NCBI GenBank assembly: GCA_003278925.1
Contig: QCCN01000005.1
Span: forward strand, 43,157 to 107,156
Length of the DNA stretch: 64,000 bases
DNA from: Prochlorococcus sp. AG-347-L17
GTDB lineage: Bacteria > Cyanobacteriota > Cyanobacteriia > PCC-6307 > Cyanobiaceae
Reading direction: 5' to 3'
Below the pieces are notes generated by a model. It was not told the origin of the DNA, did no database searches, and worked only from the letters and a program-made list of their open reading frames with translations. This document shows, piece after piece, positions 56,743 to 64,000 of this stretch; within the stretch, counting starts at the first letter, position 1, and each line of letters begins with the position of its first letter. Position numbers and translations under genes: made by a program.

Positions 56743-57666
56743 ATGGAAACTAAAGATGGATTCTTAGTAATAAATAAAGATAAGGGCTGTACATCTCATG
56801 ATTGTGTTAAACAAATAAGGAAGCTACTAAATACAAAAAAGGTAGGGCATACAGGAACTCTTGATCCAGAAGTTATAGGAACATTACCAATCGCCATAGG
56901 CAGTGCAACAAGATTTATTCAATATCTTCCTCAGGGTAAAACTTACATAGGACAAATTAAGTTAGGGATAAGAACTAATACAGATGATATTCACGGAGAA
57001 ATAATTAATCAAAAAAGTTGGCCGCAAATCAGCGATGAGAAATTAGATCAATACTTAAATAGATTTAGAGGAATTATTAAACAAATTCCGCCGAAAGTAT
57101 CTAGTGTGCACATCAATGGTGAGAGAGCTTATAAAAAATCTTTCAGGAATGAATTTTTTGAATTAGCACCAAGAGAAGTAAAAATAGACGAACTTATTTT
57201 GATAAAATGGGACCAAATAAAAGGGATCATAGAATTAAAAATCACATGTTCAGCTGGAACATATATAAGAGCAATTGCAAGAGATATTGGAGAAATTCTT
57301 AATTCCGAAGGTTGCCTTCTACAACTAAAAAGAATTTCAGCTTGTGGCTTTGATGAACAAAACTCGATAAAAATATCTGATATCGAAAAAGAAAAAAGGG
57401 GAGGGGACTCGAAAAATTTTATTATTCCAACAATTTCTGCTCTTAATCACATTTCAACATTTGTCTTAAGTCATGAAGAGCAAGTCAATTTTTGGCAAAC
57501 AGGAAGAGCAATTAAAATTGATATAAATTACTTCAAGGAAAGCAAATCTTTTGACTATAAAAAACCAATAAAAGTAATAGATAAAAAACAAACACTACTT
57601 GGGATAGGCTTCTTAAATAAAGATCAAATTAATCTAAATCCAAAATTAGTCCTCAATGCGAGATAA
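56743..57666 (+). CDS. truB: tRNA pseudouridine-55 synthase
   Basis: Makes pseudouridine 55 in the T loop. [16 protein letters not shown] and the catalytic [19 protein letters not shown] (Asp41) are present, followed by [20 protein letters not shown] and [14 protein letters not shown]. 307 residues. Glu-Val replaces the common Leu-Ala after the Asp-Pro, a mild variation. Converges on the SpoIID-like gene with a 3-base gap. Confidence 0.93.
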   Translation: METKDGFLVINKDKGCTSHDCVKQIRKLLNTKKVGHTGTLDPEVIGTLPIAIGSATRFIQYLPQGKTYIGQIKLGIRTNTDDIHGEIINQKSWPQISDEKLDQYLNRFRGIIKQIPPKVSSVHINGERAYKKSFRNEFFELAPREVKIDELILIKWDQIKGIIELKITCSAGTYIRAIARDIGEILNSEGCLLQLKRISACGFDEQNSIKISDIEKEKRGGDSKNFIIPTISALNHISTFVLSHEEQVNFWQTGRAIKIDINYFKESKSFDYKKPIKVIDKKQTLLGIGFLNKDQINLNPKLVLNAR

Positions 57667-57669
57667 CTT

Positions 57670-58845
57670 CTATAGATAATCTTTTCTAAAAGGTTTAATC
57701 TGCACACCCCTATAAAAATACTTTAATATTCTTTCAGCTTTTTGGCCTCTATGCGCCATATATTTCGCACCCCATTGACTCATTCCTACTCCATGACCTG
57801 ATCCCTGTCCAAAAACTATCAGACCTTTTTTTATGGGAAATTTATTGAGCAATTCCTCCTCAAAAAATTTAAATCTCACAAAATTACTGTTGAGGCCTAA
57901 TCTTTTTCTTAAAACTATCCCAGACATTTGATCAGAACCATAAGCACCAATAAGTTTTACATTTTTCACCCTCCCTGTGCTAGTGATATCTAGAATTTTT
58001 ATATTTTTTAAACCTCCAATCTTGGGAAATAAATTTGTTAATTCATTACTCGAAAATTTTTTTTGCCATCTAAATTTTGGATTATTTTTATCAAAGTCTT
58101 TCACACTTGATAAATATGGATATTTATTCTTCCATACATCTTGACTGTTTTCTGTCATTCCGCCTGAGCTGCTATGGAATAAAGCATCTATTAATTTATT
58201 TTTATACGTCAGAACTAAAGATCTTGTACTTTTTACGGCTCTGCTAGTTTTATAAGTTCTTGACTCTAAGCCATTATAAACTTGATTTTTCTGGGTTGAA
58301 TCTATATCAAATAAATTATTCCCCTTTTGCTTTAAAGCATAAGTTCTTGAGGCAATTGCTTGTGCTTTTAATGCTTCAATAGGCCATTTTGTTGGCATCT
58401 CTGATCCCACTACACTACTTAGGTATTTTTCTATTCCTAAAACATTCACTACCAATATTTCAGAATCAAGTACAAAGAGATTAAGCCTACCAGAAAATCT
58501 CTTCTGACCTACCCATATACCTCTTCCATCAGAAGATCTAATTTGAAATTGTTGATTACTTTTTAAATCATATTTTTTTTGTTTATTTTTATCAAAATAT
58601 AAAATTTTTCTATTTTTCTCATTTTTCAAAGTTAACCCTTTTATTTTTTTACTTGAAAAAAGTTTCCCCTCTATGGTTAAAGGAATTGATCTATCTGATC
58701 TGATCCTTAAATTGTTATTTTTTGATATCAAAACTCTAATTATTGGTTCTCTAGATGCAAAAACACTTTCACAGTGAAAAACACAAATAAATAAGATACT
58801 AATCAGGCAACGTTTACTATAAATATTTTTAAATTTAAGTATCAC
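57670..58845 (-). CDS. SpoIID/LytB-domain protein, exported
   Basis: 391 residues with a signal sequence (CLISILFICVFHCESVFA). The SpoIID domain covers about 140-385: SVVGSEMPTKWPIEALKAQA, ASRTYALKQ and GQGSGHGVGMSQWGAKYMA. In Bacillus SpoIID is a lytic transglycosylase on peptidoglycan; the non-sporulating cyanobacterial relatives likely modify the cell wall. The catalytic Glu in GSEMP is kept. Confidence 0.85.
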   Translation of the reverse strand: MILKFKNIYSKRCLISILFICVFHCESVFASREPIIRVLISKNNNLRIRSDRSIPLTIEGKLFSSKKIKGLTLKNEKNRKILYFDKNKQKKYDLKSNQQFQIRSSDGRGIWVGQKRFSGRLNLFVLDSEILVVNVLGIEKYLSSVVGSEMPTKWPIEALKAQAIASRTYALKQKGNNLFDIDSTQKNQVYNGLESRTYKTSRAVKSTRSLVLTYKNKLIDALFHSSSGGMTENSQDVWKNKYPYLSSVKDFDKNNPKFRWQKKFSSNELTNLFPKIGGLKNIKILDITSTGRVKNVKLIGAYGSDQMSGIVLRKRLGLNSNFVRFKFFEEELLNKFPIKKGLIVFGQGSGHGVGMSQWGAKYMAHRGQKAERILKYFYRGVQIKPFRKDYL

Positions 58846-58934
58846 TTTGTTTAAAAAACAAATGCTTAATTTGCCTAAGTTTGACTAAAAGTCTAGATTT
58901 AATCCAGATATAAAAATAAAAATATCACAAATAA

Positions 58935-59873
58935 GTGAATATCACCTTCTTAGGAACAAGCTCAGGAGTCCCATCCTTAACGAGAAATGTTTCTTCCCTA
59001 GCACTAAAATTATCTCAGTCATCAGAAGTTTGGCTTTTTGATTGCGGAGAGGGAACGCAGCATCAAATAATGAAAAGCAATATTAAATCTTCGCAAATCA
59101 AGAAAATATTTATTACTCATATGCATGGAGATCATATTTATGGTTTGCCTGGACTTTTAGCTACCTTAGGTTTATCAGGAAATAGTAAGGGTATTGAAAT
59201 TTACGGTCCTTCAGAGTTGCGAAGTTTTATAAATTCTGCACTTAAAAGCAGTTTTTGCAAGTTAACGTTCCCATTGCATTTTGTGGAAGTTGAAAATTTT
59301 GCACAAAAAAATAAAACTCTATTTCAAAACAACAAAATAAAAGTAAACTGCACTTGTCTAAAACATAAAATACCAGCATATGGTTATCGAGTGAGTGAAA
59401 AAGATAAGCCAGGTATATTTGATATAAAAAAAGCAGAGTCCCTAAAAATAGCCCCTGGACCAATTTATTCAGAACTGCAACAAGGTAAAAAAGTTGTACT
59501 AGCAGATGGCAGGACATTTGATGGAAAAGAATTCTGTGGACCTCCCAGAGAGGGTAAAAGTTTTGTTTATTGCACAGATACAGTCTTTAGCGAATCGGCT
59601 GTTTCACTATCGAAAAATGCCGATTTACTCGTACATGAATCGACTTTTTCAGAGGAGGATGAAAGCATGGCCTACGAAAAATTACATTCCACAACAATCA
59701 TGGCTGCCAAAACAGCATTATTATCTAATACAAAAAAATTAATTATTACCCATTTTAGTCCAAGATATACCAATAAAAATGCAATTACGCCAAGCGATTT
59801 GCTTAAAGAGGCTCAAAAAGTTTTTCCTAATACTCAGCTTGCAAAAGATTTTCTAACAGCTGAAATAAAATAA
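58935..59873 (+). CDS. rnz: Ribonuclease Z
   Basis: Cuts the 3' trailer from tRNA precursors, which matters here since the window's tRNAs lack encoded CCA. Metallo-beta-lactamase motif THMHGDHIYGLPGLL, LKHKIPAYGYRV, YCTDTVFSE and ITHFSPRY complete the zinc site. 312 residues, the bacterial short form. Start GTG at 58935. Confidence 0.94.
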   Translation: MNITFLGTSSGVPSLTRNVSSLALKLSQSSEVWLFDCGEGTQHQIMKSNIKSSQIKKIFITHMHGDHIYGLPGLLATLGLSGNSKGIEIYGPSELRSFINSALKSSFCKLTFPLHFVEVENFAQKNKTLFQNNKIKVNCTCLKHKIPAYGYRVSEKDKPGIFDIKKAESLKIAPGPIYSELQQGKKVVLADGRTFDGKEFCGPPREGKSFVYCTDTVFSESAVSLSKNADLLVHESTFSEEDESMAYEKLHSTTIMAAKTALLSNTKKLIITHFSPRYTNKNAITPSDLLKEAQKVFPNTQLAKDFLTAEIK

Positions 59874-59968
59874 ACTGCAACAGTTCGTGAGAAGAAGGGT
59901 CGGAAATGACCAACCCATGGAATAATAGTCTTAGGTTTTCTATATTGATGTTGATCGAAATGGTTTCT

Positions 59969-60508
59969 ATGTTTTCATCACTACATAAGTCTTTTAAAAG
60001 ACTATTGATTTTTCTTCCGTTAATTATTGGTTTACTTATTAATCCAATCTCTGCAAACGCACTTTATCCTAGTGACCCCTCATCAGTTGATGTACTAAAA
60101 GATGATCTTCATGGTGCCGACCTTCATAATACTGAATATGTTAAATATGATTTATCTAATCAAGATTTAGGAGAAGCTAACCTTCAAGGCGCATATATGA
60201 GCGTAACAACAGCAAAAAACTCTAGTTTTAAAGGAGCCAATATGACTGACCTCATCGCATATGCAACGCGCTTTGATAATGCTGATTTTACAGATGCAAA
60301 TCTTACGAATGGTGAGCTAATGAAAAGTGTTTTTGATGGTGCAATTATTGATGGAGCAGACTTTACTGATGCAAATCTTGATCTTTCTCAGAGAAAATCA
60401 TTATGTGAAAGAGCTAGTGGAACTAACTCACAAACTGGAGTAAATACGATTGATAGTCTTGAATGCACTGGCTTAAAAGGTTACATGCCTCCAAAGCCAA
60501 AAGCATAG
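59969..60508 (+). CDS. Lumenal pentapeptide-repeat protein
   Basis: 179 residues from ATG 59969. A signal peptide (FKRLLIFLPLIIGLLINPIS, cleaved after ANA) leads into about 20 residues and then pentapeptide repeats of the A(D/N)Lxx type (LHGADLHNTEY, LGEANLQGAY, FKGANMTDLI, FDNADFTDANL, IDGADFTDANL). It ends with two cysteines (SLCERA, LECTGLKGY) and PPKPKA. Lumenal proteins of this build occur in cyanobacteria and chloroplasts, with little known function. A longer start at 59906 exists but would spoil the signal peptide. A terminator follows at 60546. Confidence 0.85.
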   Translation: MFSSLHKSFKRLLIFLPLIIGLLINPISANALYPSDPSSVDVLKDDLHGADLHNTEYVKYDLSNQDLGEANLQGAYMSVTTAKNSSFKGANMTDLIAYATRFDNADFTDANLTNGELMKSVFDGAIIDGADFTDANLDLSQRKSLCERASGTNSQTGVNTIDSLECTGLKGYMPPKPKA

Positions 60509-60511
60509 TAC

Positions 60512-60886
60512 TTAAATATCATTAACACCAGAAGGGTAGATATTACCAGGCTCTTTAGAGCCTGGTTTTTTGCTATACCACCATTCTTGTATATCAGAAG
60601 AAAATTTCTTTGAAAAAAGAGTTATAACAGTCTCAACAGGTTTTGATCCAGGCTCCAAAATCTGTACTGAGTAAGATGGACATTTCCTTGAAGCCATATC
60701 TGCAACGAACCTAGAACCTATTCTTCTCCAACTAGGCTCCTTACTTCTCCAAGCAAGCCTTGAACAAGGCCAGGGTAACTCCTCCCTATCATAAAGTCTG
60801 CAACATGGCCCAATTACCTTATAACTGTACTGTCCTCCATAACTTGATTGAATACTGCCAGACATGAAAAATTCAAATTTTTTCAT
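60512..60886 (-). CDS. Unknown Trp/Arg-rich protein, cyanobacterial type
   Basis: 124 residues, no signal or membrane segment. Notable segments are YKVIGPCCRLYDREELPWP, RLAWRSKEPSWRRIGSRF and EWWYSKKPGSKEPGN. Four cysteines and many Trp/Arg residues suggest a compact, possibly metal- or nucleic-acid-binding fold, but no family is recognised. Its last codons contain the plus-strand terminator of the opposing pentapeptide gene. Confidence 0.75.
   Translation of the reverse strand: MKKFEFFMSGSIQSSYGGQYSYKVIGPCCRLYDREELPWPCSRLAWRSKEPSWRRIGSRFVADMASRKCPSYSVQILEPGSKPVETVITLFSKKFSSDIQEWWYSKKPGSKEPGNIYPSGVNDI
60546..60571 (+). terminator. Rho-independent terminator of the pentapeptide gene, inside the opposing gene
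   Basis: CCAGGCTC (60546-60553), loop TTTA, GAGCCTGG (60558-60565), then six T. It is 38 bases after the plus-strand stop at 60508 and lies within the coding sequence of the minus-strand gene 60512-60886, where it encodes part of KKPGSKEPGN. On the minus strand the hairpin has no T tail. Confidence 0.88.
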
Positions 60887-60890
60887 TCAT

Positions 60891-60918
60891 AAAAAAAGCC
60901 ACCTTTATAGAGGGTGGC
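60891..60918 (-). terminator. Rho-independent terminator of the ferredoxin gene
   Basis: On the minus strand GCCACC (60918-60913), loop, GGTGGC (60903-60898), then seven T (60897-60891). It follows the ferredoxin stop by about 46 bases and lies just upstream of the ATG of the next minus-strand gene (60886), separating the two transcripts. Confidence 0.88.
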
Positions 60919-60963
60919 AGAGAAATAATGAATAATCAACTTAGAAAAGTTAATTTTTTATAA

Positions 60964-61263
60964 TTAATACAATTCTTCCTCAGCATGAGTTGTAATTGTT
61001 ACATCAGATGTTGGATAAGCAACACATGTAAGAACAAAACCAGCTTCTAGTTGATCATCATCCAAAAAACTTTGATCTGATTGATCAACACTACCTGAAG
61101 TGACTTTTCCAGCACATGTTGAACATGCTCCAGCTCTGCAGGAATAAGGAAGATCGATACCTTGTTCTTCAGCAGCATCGAGAATGTACTGGTCGTCAGG
61201 TACTTCAATAGTTGAATTGAGACCTTCACCTTCGCTGATGAGTGTAACTTTGTAAGAAGCCAT
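60964..61263 (-). CDS. petF: Plant-type [2Fe-2S] ferredoxin
   Basis: Soluble electron carrier from photosystem I to NADP reductase and other enzymes. 99 residues; cluster ligands Cys42, Cys47, Cys50 (CRAGACSTC) and Cys80 ([10 protein letters not shown]). The acidic surface and C-terminal EEELY end are typical of the photosynthetic PetF. It has its own upstream gap of 134 bases and its own strong terminator, consistent with high single-gene expression. Confidence 0.97.
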   Translation of the reverse strand: MASYKVTLISEGEGLNSTIEVPDDQYILDAAEEQGIDLPYSCRAGACSTCAGKVTSGSVDQSDQSFLDDDQLEAGFVLTCVAYPTSDVTITTHAEEELY

Positions 61264-61397
61264 TTAAATAAAAAATTGTTGGTAGTTAATACCTATCAAC
61301 TACATTTTTAACATCGATTGAGTCGATATGTGAGATTTTGAAGTAAAAAATGACACAATAAAATGTATTAAAGAGTATCCATAAGAAAAACTTATAC

Positions 61398-62309
61398 TTA
61401 AGTAGGATAGCTAGTTTTTTGCGCAGAAATGCATACCCAATCTTTTCTAGTTGATACATCCAATAATTTCAAGTCATTCTGGATTAATATTTTTAAAATT
61501 TCATCTTTTTGAGAATTCAGAATTCCACTAAAAATGACTTCCCCATTGTTTCTCAAGCACTTATAAATATTTGGAATCATTTCTTTTATTACTTCAGCAA
61601 GAATATTGCATAAAACAAAATCAAATTGTTTGAGTTGATTTTTTAAAATTACTTCGTTAAAAGATCCCAAATATGTATTTAAGTTTTTTAAATTTCCAAA
61701 ATTTAGTTGAAAATTAGAGTTAGTTGAATTTATAGCTAAATAATCATTATCCACTGCGACAACCTCTTTAGCCCCAAGCAATCTTGCAGCGACACTCAAA
61801 ATCCCGCTGCCACTCCCAATATCTAATACCTTTTTGTCAGAAAATAAAATATTCTCCATTTTTTCCAAACAAAGATAAGTCGAAGGGTGACTTCCTGTAC
61901 CAAATGCTGCTCCAGGATCAATTTTTATGATTTGTTTGTCTATAAATTTTTCATTTAAATTGATCCAACAAGGCAATATTAAAAAATGATTTCCTACTAA
62001 TTCAGGCTTCCAATATTTCTTCCAGCTTGTCAACCAATCCTCCTCTTTAATTATACTCCAGTCAAAAAATTGATTATTAGGGGCATTAATATTTAGAAGT
62101 TTGCTAATTATTTTTTCAAAACCACCTCTTGAACTCTCGCTCCAATCATCAATTGGAAGCCATATATTTACCTCTTTTTTATATGCATTTTTAATTAAAT
62201 ATTCAAATGAAAAACTGAATATTCCTAGCTCATTTAATTTCCAAATAATAATTTCTTCTGAATCTCTTTCTATCTGGAAAGTTAATTTATACCAATCTTT
62301 AATAGCCAT
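61398..62309 (-). CDS. prmA: Ribosomal protein L11 methyltransferase
   Basis: Trimethylates L11 using SAM. N-terminal substrate domain (1-85), then [40 protein letters not shown] (SAM motif I) and [11 protein letters not shown] (motif IV, NPPF-like NIL). 303 residues, full length. 18 bases downstream of serA on the same strand. Confidence 0.94.
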   Translation of the reverse strand: MAIKDWYKLTFQIERDSEEIIIWKLNELGIFSFSFEYLIKNAYKKEVNIWLPIDDWSESSRGGFEKIISKLLNINAPNNQFFDWSIIKEEDWLTSWKKYWKPELVGNHFLILPCWINLNEKFIDKQIIKIDPGAAFGTGSHPSTYLCLEKMENILFSDKKVLDIGSGSGILSVAARLLGAKEVVAVDNDYLAINSTNSNFQLNFGNLKNLNTYLGSFNEVILKNQLKQFDFVLCNILAEVIKEMIPNIYKCLRNNGEVIFSGILNSQKDEILKILIQNDLKLLDVSTRKDWVCISAQKTSYPT

Positions 62310-62327
62310 TATTTAGGTTCAGACTTT

Positions 62328-63914
62328 TTATAAAGTAACTGGATTAGCATTAGTAATTCCCTCAACTTCAATAATGGCATTAAGCAACTTATTAGGAATT
62401 GGATCATCAATACTTAGAACCATAACAGCTTCTCCTCTAACGATTTTGCGCCCAACTTGCATTGAGGCAATATTTACATTGTTGCTACCCAACAAAGAAC
62501 CAAGCTTGCCAATAATACCAGGCATATCTCTGTGCCTAGTAACCAACATGTATCTACTTGGCGATACATTAACTGGATATTGATCAATACTAATAATTCT
62601 TAATTCCCCATCAGCAAAAATGCTTCCTGCTACGCTATGGTCGCCATTATCTCCATAAGTGGTTAATTGAAGCGATCCACTAGCAAATTCAGGTCTTGCC
62701 TCATCTTTACTCTCGACTATTGAAATACCTCTCGAATCTGCTTCTAGGGAGGCATTCACATAATTGATCCTATCTCCCAAAGCTTTACTTAGAAGGCCTT
62801 TAAGACTAGCTATTATTAATGGCTGGGAAGGATGTTGAACGAATTCACCTTGAAGCTTTACTTCTAATCTCTGTATCTGTCCACCGGAAAGCTGGCTTAT
62901 CAGTAGACCCATTGTTTCAGCTAACTGCAAATGAGGTTTTAGACTATCCATAATATCTGGGCTCAAACCTGGTATGTTTACTGCAGTTCTAGCAGATAAA
63001 CCAAGCAAGACATCTCTTATTTGTTCTGCGACATCAACAGCTACATTTTCTTGAGCTTCCCGAGTAGATGCTCCTAAGTGAGGGGTAAGAATAAGATTCT
63101 TTTCGACCTTCAAAAGTGGCGAATTAGATTCCAAAGGTTCTTTAGAGAAGACATCTATCGCAGCGCCTCCAATCAATGATTTATTTAGAGCTTCTGCTAA
63201 TGCTTCTTCGTCAATCAAGCCTCCTCGAGCACAATTAATTAATTTTGCGCTACTTTTCATACTTTTGAGCACATCCATATTTACTAAATTCTCTGTCTCT
63301 GGCGTGCGAGGCAAATGCAAAGTTACATAATCGGATTGTTGGAATAAATCCTCTAGTTCAGATAGTTTAACTTGTATTTGTTGGGCTCTTTCATTTGAAA
63401 CATAGGGATCATATCCGTAAACGTCCATTCCCAATGCATTAGCAACTTTCGCTACATGAGCACCAATTTTCCCTAAACCTACTACACCTAATTTTTTCTT
63501 ATAAAGCTCATTCCCAACAAATTTCTTTCTTTCCCATTTACCTAAAGAAGTACTACTATTAGCAACAGGAATATGTCTAGATAAGGCCAACATCATAGCT
63601 ATAGTATGCTCAGCAGCAGCTATAGTGTTACCTCCTGGAGAATTAACTACTAGAACTCCTTTTTGAGTAGCAGCCTTAACATCTACATTGTCGACTCCAA
63701 CTCCTGCTCTTCCGATAATTCTTAGTTTACTTGAAGAGTTAATAATTTCTTCAGTCACTTGCGTACCAGAGCGAATCATTAAAGCATCATAATCTCCAAT
63801 AATGGAAGCCAACTCAGATTCTGAGATTCCTATCTTCTGATCAACCTGAGCAACTTGTGAAATAATATCGATTCCTGTTTGATCAATTGGGTCTGTAATG
63901 AGAACTTTTGTCAT
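62328..63914 (-). CDS. serA: D-3-phosphoglycerate dehydrogenase
   Basis: First step of serine synthesis from 3-phosphoglycerate. NAD motif GVVGLGKIGAHVAKVA, GRAGVGVDNVD, and catalytic Arg/Glu/His segments ARGGLIDEEAL, DVFSKEPLE and LTPHLGASTREAQ. It is the long type: an intervening ASB domain (about 320-450) and a C-terminal ACT domain (about 455-528, LVTRHRDMPGIIGKLGSLLG) for allosteric control. 528 residues. Confidence 0.96.
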   Translation of the reverse strand: MTKVLITDPIDQTGIDIISQVAQVDQKIGISESELASIIGDYDALMIRSGTQVTEEIINSSSKLRIIGRAGVGVDNVDVKAATQKGVLVVNSPGGNTIAAAEHTIAMMLALSRHIPVANSSTSLGKWERKKFVGNELYKKKLGVVGLGKIGAHVAKVANALGMDVYGYDPYVSNERAQQIQVKLSELEDLFQQSDYVTLHLPRTPETENLVNMDVLKSMKSSAKLINCARGGLIDEEALAEALNKSLIGGAAIDVFSKEPLESNSPLLKVEKNLILTPHLGASTREAQENVAVDVAEQIRDVLLGLSARTAVNIPGLSPDIMDSLKPHLQLAETMGLLISQLSGGQIQRLEVKLQGEFVQHPSQPLIIASLKGLLSKALGDRINYVNASLEADSRGISIVESKDEARPEFASGSLQLTTYGDNGDHSVAGSIFADGELRIISIDQYPVNVSPSRYMLVTRHRDMPGIIGKLGSLLGSNNVNIASMQVGRKIVRGEAVMVLSIDDPIPNKLLNAIIEVEGITNANPVTL

Positions 63915-64000
63915 TTAAGATTGGTTCTTTAATCTTTTACTTTAACTTAATCTATAGTGTATGTATCTAATTTTATTAATTTGAATAACACACAAAAAGT

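Noticed and set aside
59881..59968. Longer start (59906) for the pentapeptide protein, and GGTC-ggaaat-GACC as a small RNA hairpin
   Set aside because: The longer start places polar sequence before the signal peptide; the hairpin has only four pairs and no terminator or promoter around it.
61047..61229. Alternative-frame ORF within ferredoxin
   Set aside because: Fully inside petF on the same strand in another frame; the ferredoxin frame is unambiguous.
1..64000. CRISPR arrays, insertion sequences, prophage genes or integrase-tRNA islands
   Set aside because: No repeat-spacer pattern, transposase, integrase or phage structural gene was seen; the three tRNAs have ordinary flanks.

Overview
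The window is a compact, AT-rich stretch of a picocyanobacterial chromosome. The gene content fits Prochlorococcus, most likely a high-light-adapted strain. The clues are: a nickel superoxide dismutase with its maturation protease; a high-light-inducible protein; a ClpR/ClpP3 pair; an NblS-type sensor kinase; kaiB and kaiC without kaiA next to rplU-rpmA; thylakoid-type ferredoxin; very short intergenic gaps and frequent overlaps. This assignment rests on gene content and order as read by eye, not on a database match. No insertion sequence, prophage, CRISPR array or genomic island was seen; this is core genome.

Layout. 1-10 kb: the N-terminus of a sigma-70 family factor, NAD(P)HX repair (nnr), tRNA thiolation (mnmA), lipoprotein acylation (lnt), an exported FKBP, the nickel-SOD cluster (sodN, sodX, a UreH-like nickel transporter), then an operon of a SpoU rRNA methylase, lpd and trpC. 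10-24 kb: murA, a patch of overlapping tiny ORFs, tRNA-Leu abutting argD, folC, an FAD oxidase, a cytosine-deaminase-like amidohydrolase, tRNA-His, miaB, the cell-wall/division block ddl - unknown membrane protein - ftsQ - ftsZ, the SRP RNA, panB and hemW. 24-31 kb: a PIN-TRAM membrane protein, clpR-clpP3, ilvC-cobD, a Hli protein followed by several tiny membrane or exported proteins, and HU. 31-43 kb: a glycogen debranching enzyme, tRNA-Gly, a GPH-type symporter, a MlaE-like permease, DUF3119, DUF3086, plsY, pyrF, tyrS, DUF1825, a GIY-YIG protein, pepA. 43-54 kb: a likely operon purC-bamA-lpxC-fabZ-lpxA-lpxB-msrA facing purD-nblS, then kaiC-kaiB. 55-64 kb: rplU-rpmA, a methyltransferase, truB, a SpoIID-like protein, RNase Z, a lumenal pentapeptide protein, an unknown basic protein, ferredoxin, prmA and serA.

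How the genes work together. Envelope biogenesis is unusually well represented: peptidoglycan (murA, ddl), division (ftsQ, ftsZ), lipid A (lpxA/B/C, fabZ), outer-membrane assembly (bamA), lipoproteins (lnt), phospholipid (plsY) and a lipid-transport-type permease. A second theme is light and oxidative stress: NiSOD, the Hli protein, NblS, MsrA, ferredoxin and the KaiBC clock remnant.

The most rewarding places to look are not whole new gene clusters but fine structure. Two genes (sodX and the SpoU methylase) have conserved N-terminal coding upstream of every usual start codon. A patch of interleaved small ORFs lies upstream of murA's 3' end. argD starts five bases after a tRNA. A rho-independent terminator is embedded in the coding end of the opposing gene. 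Most convergent gene pairs share bases at their stop codons.
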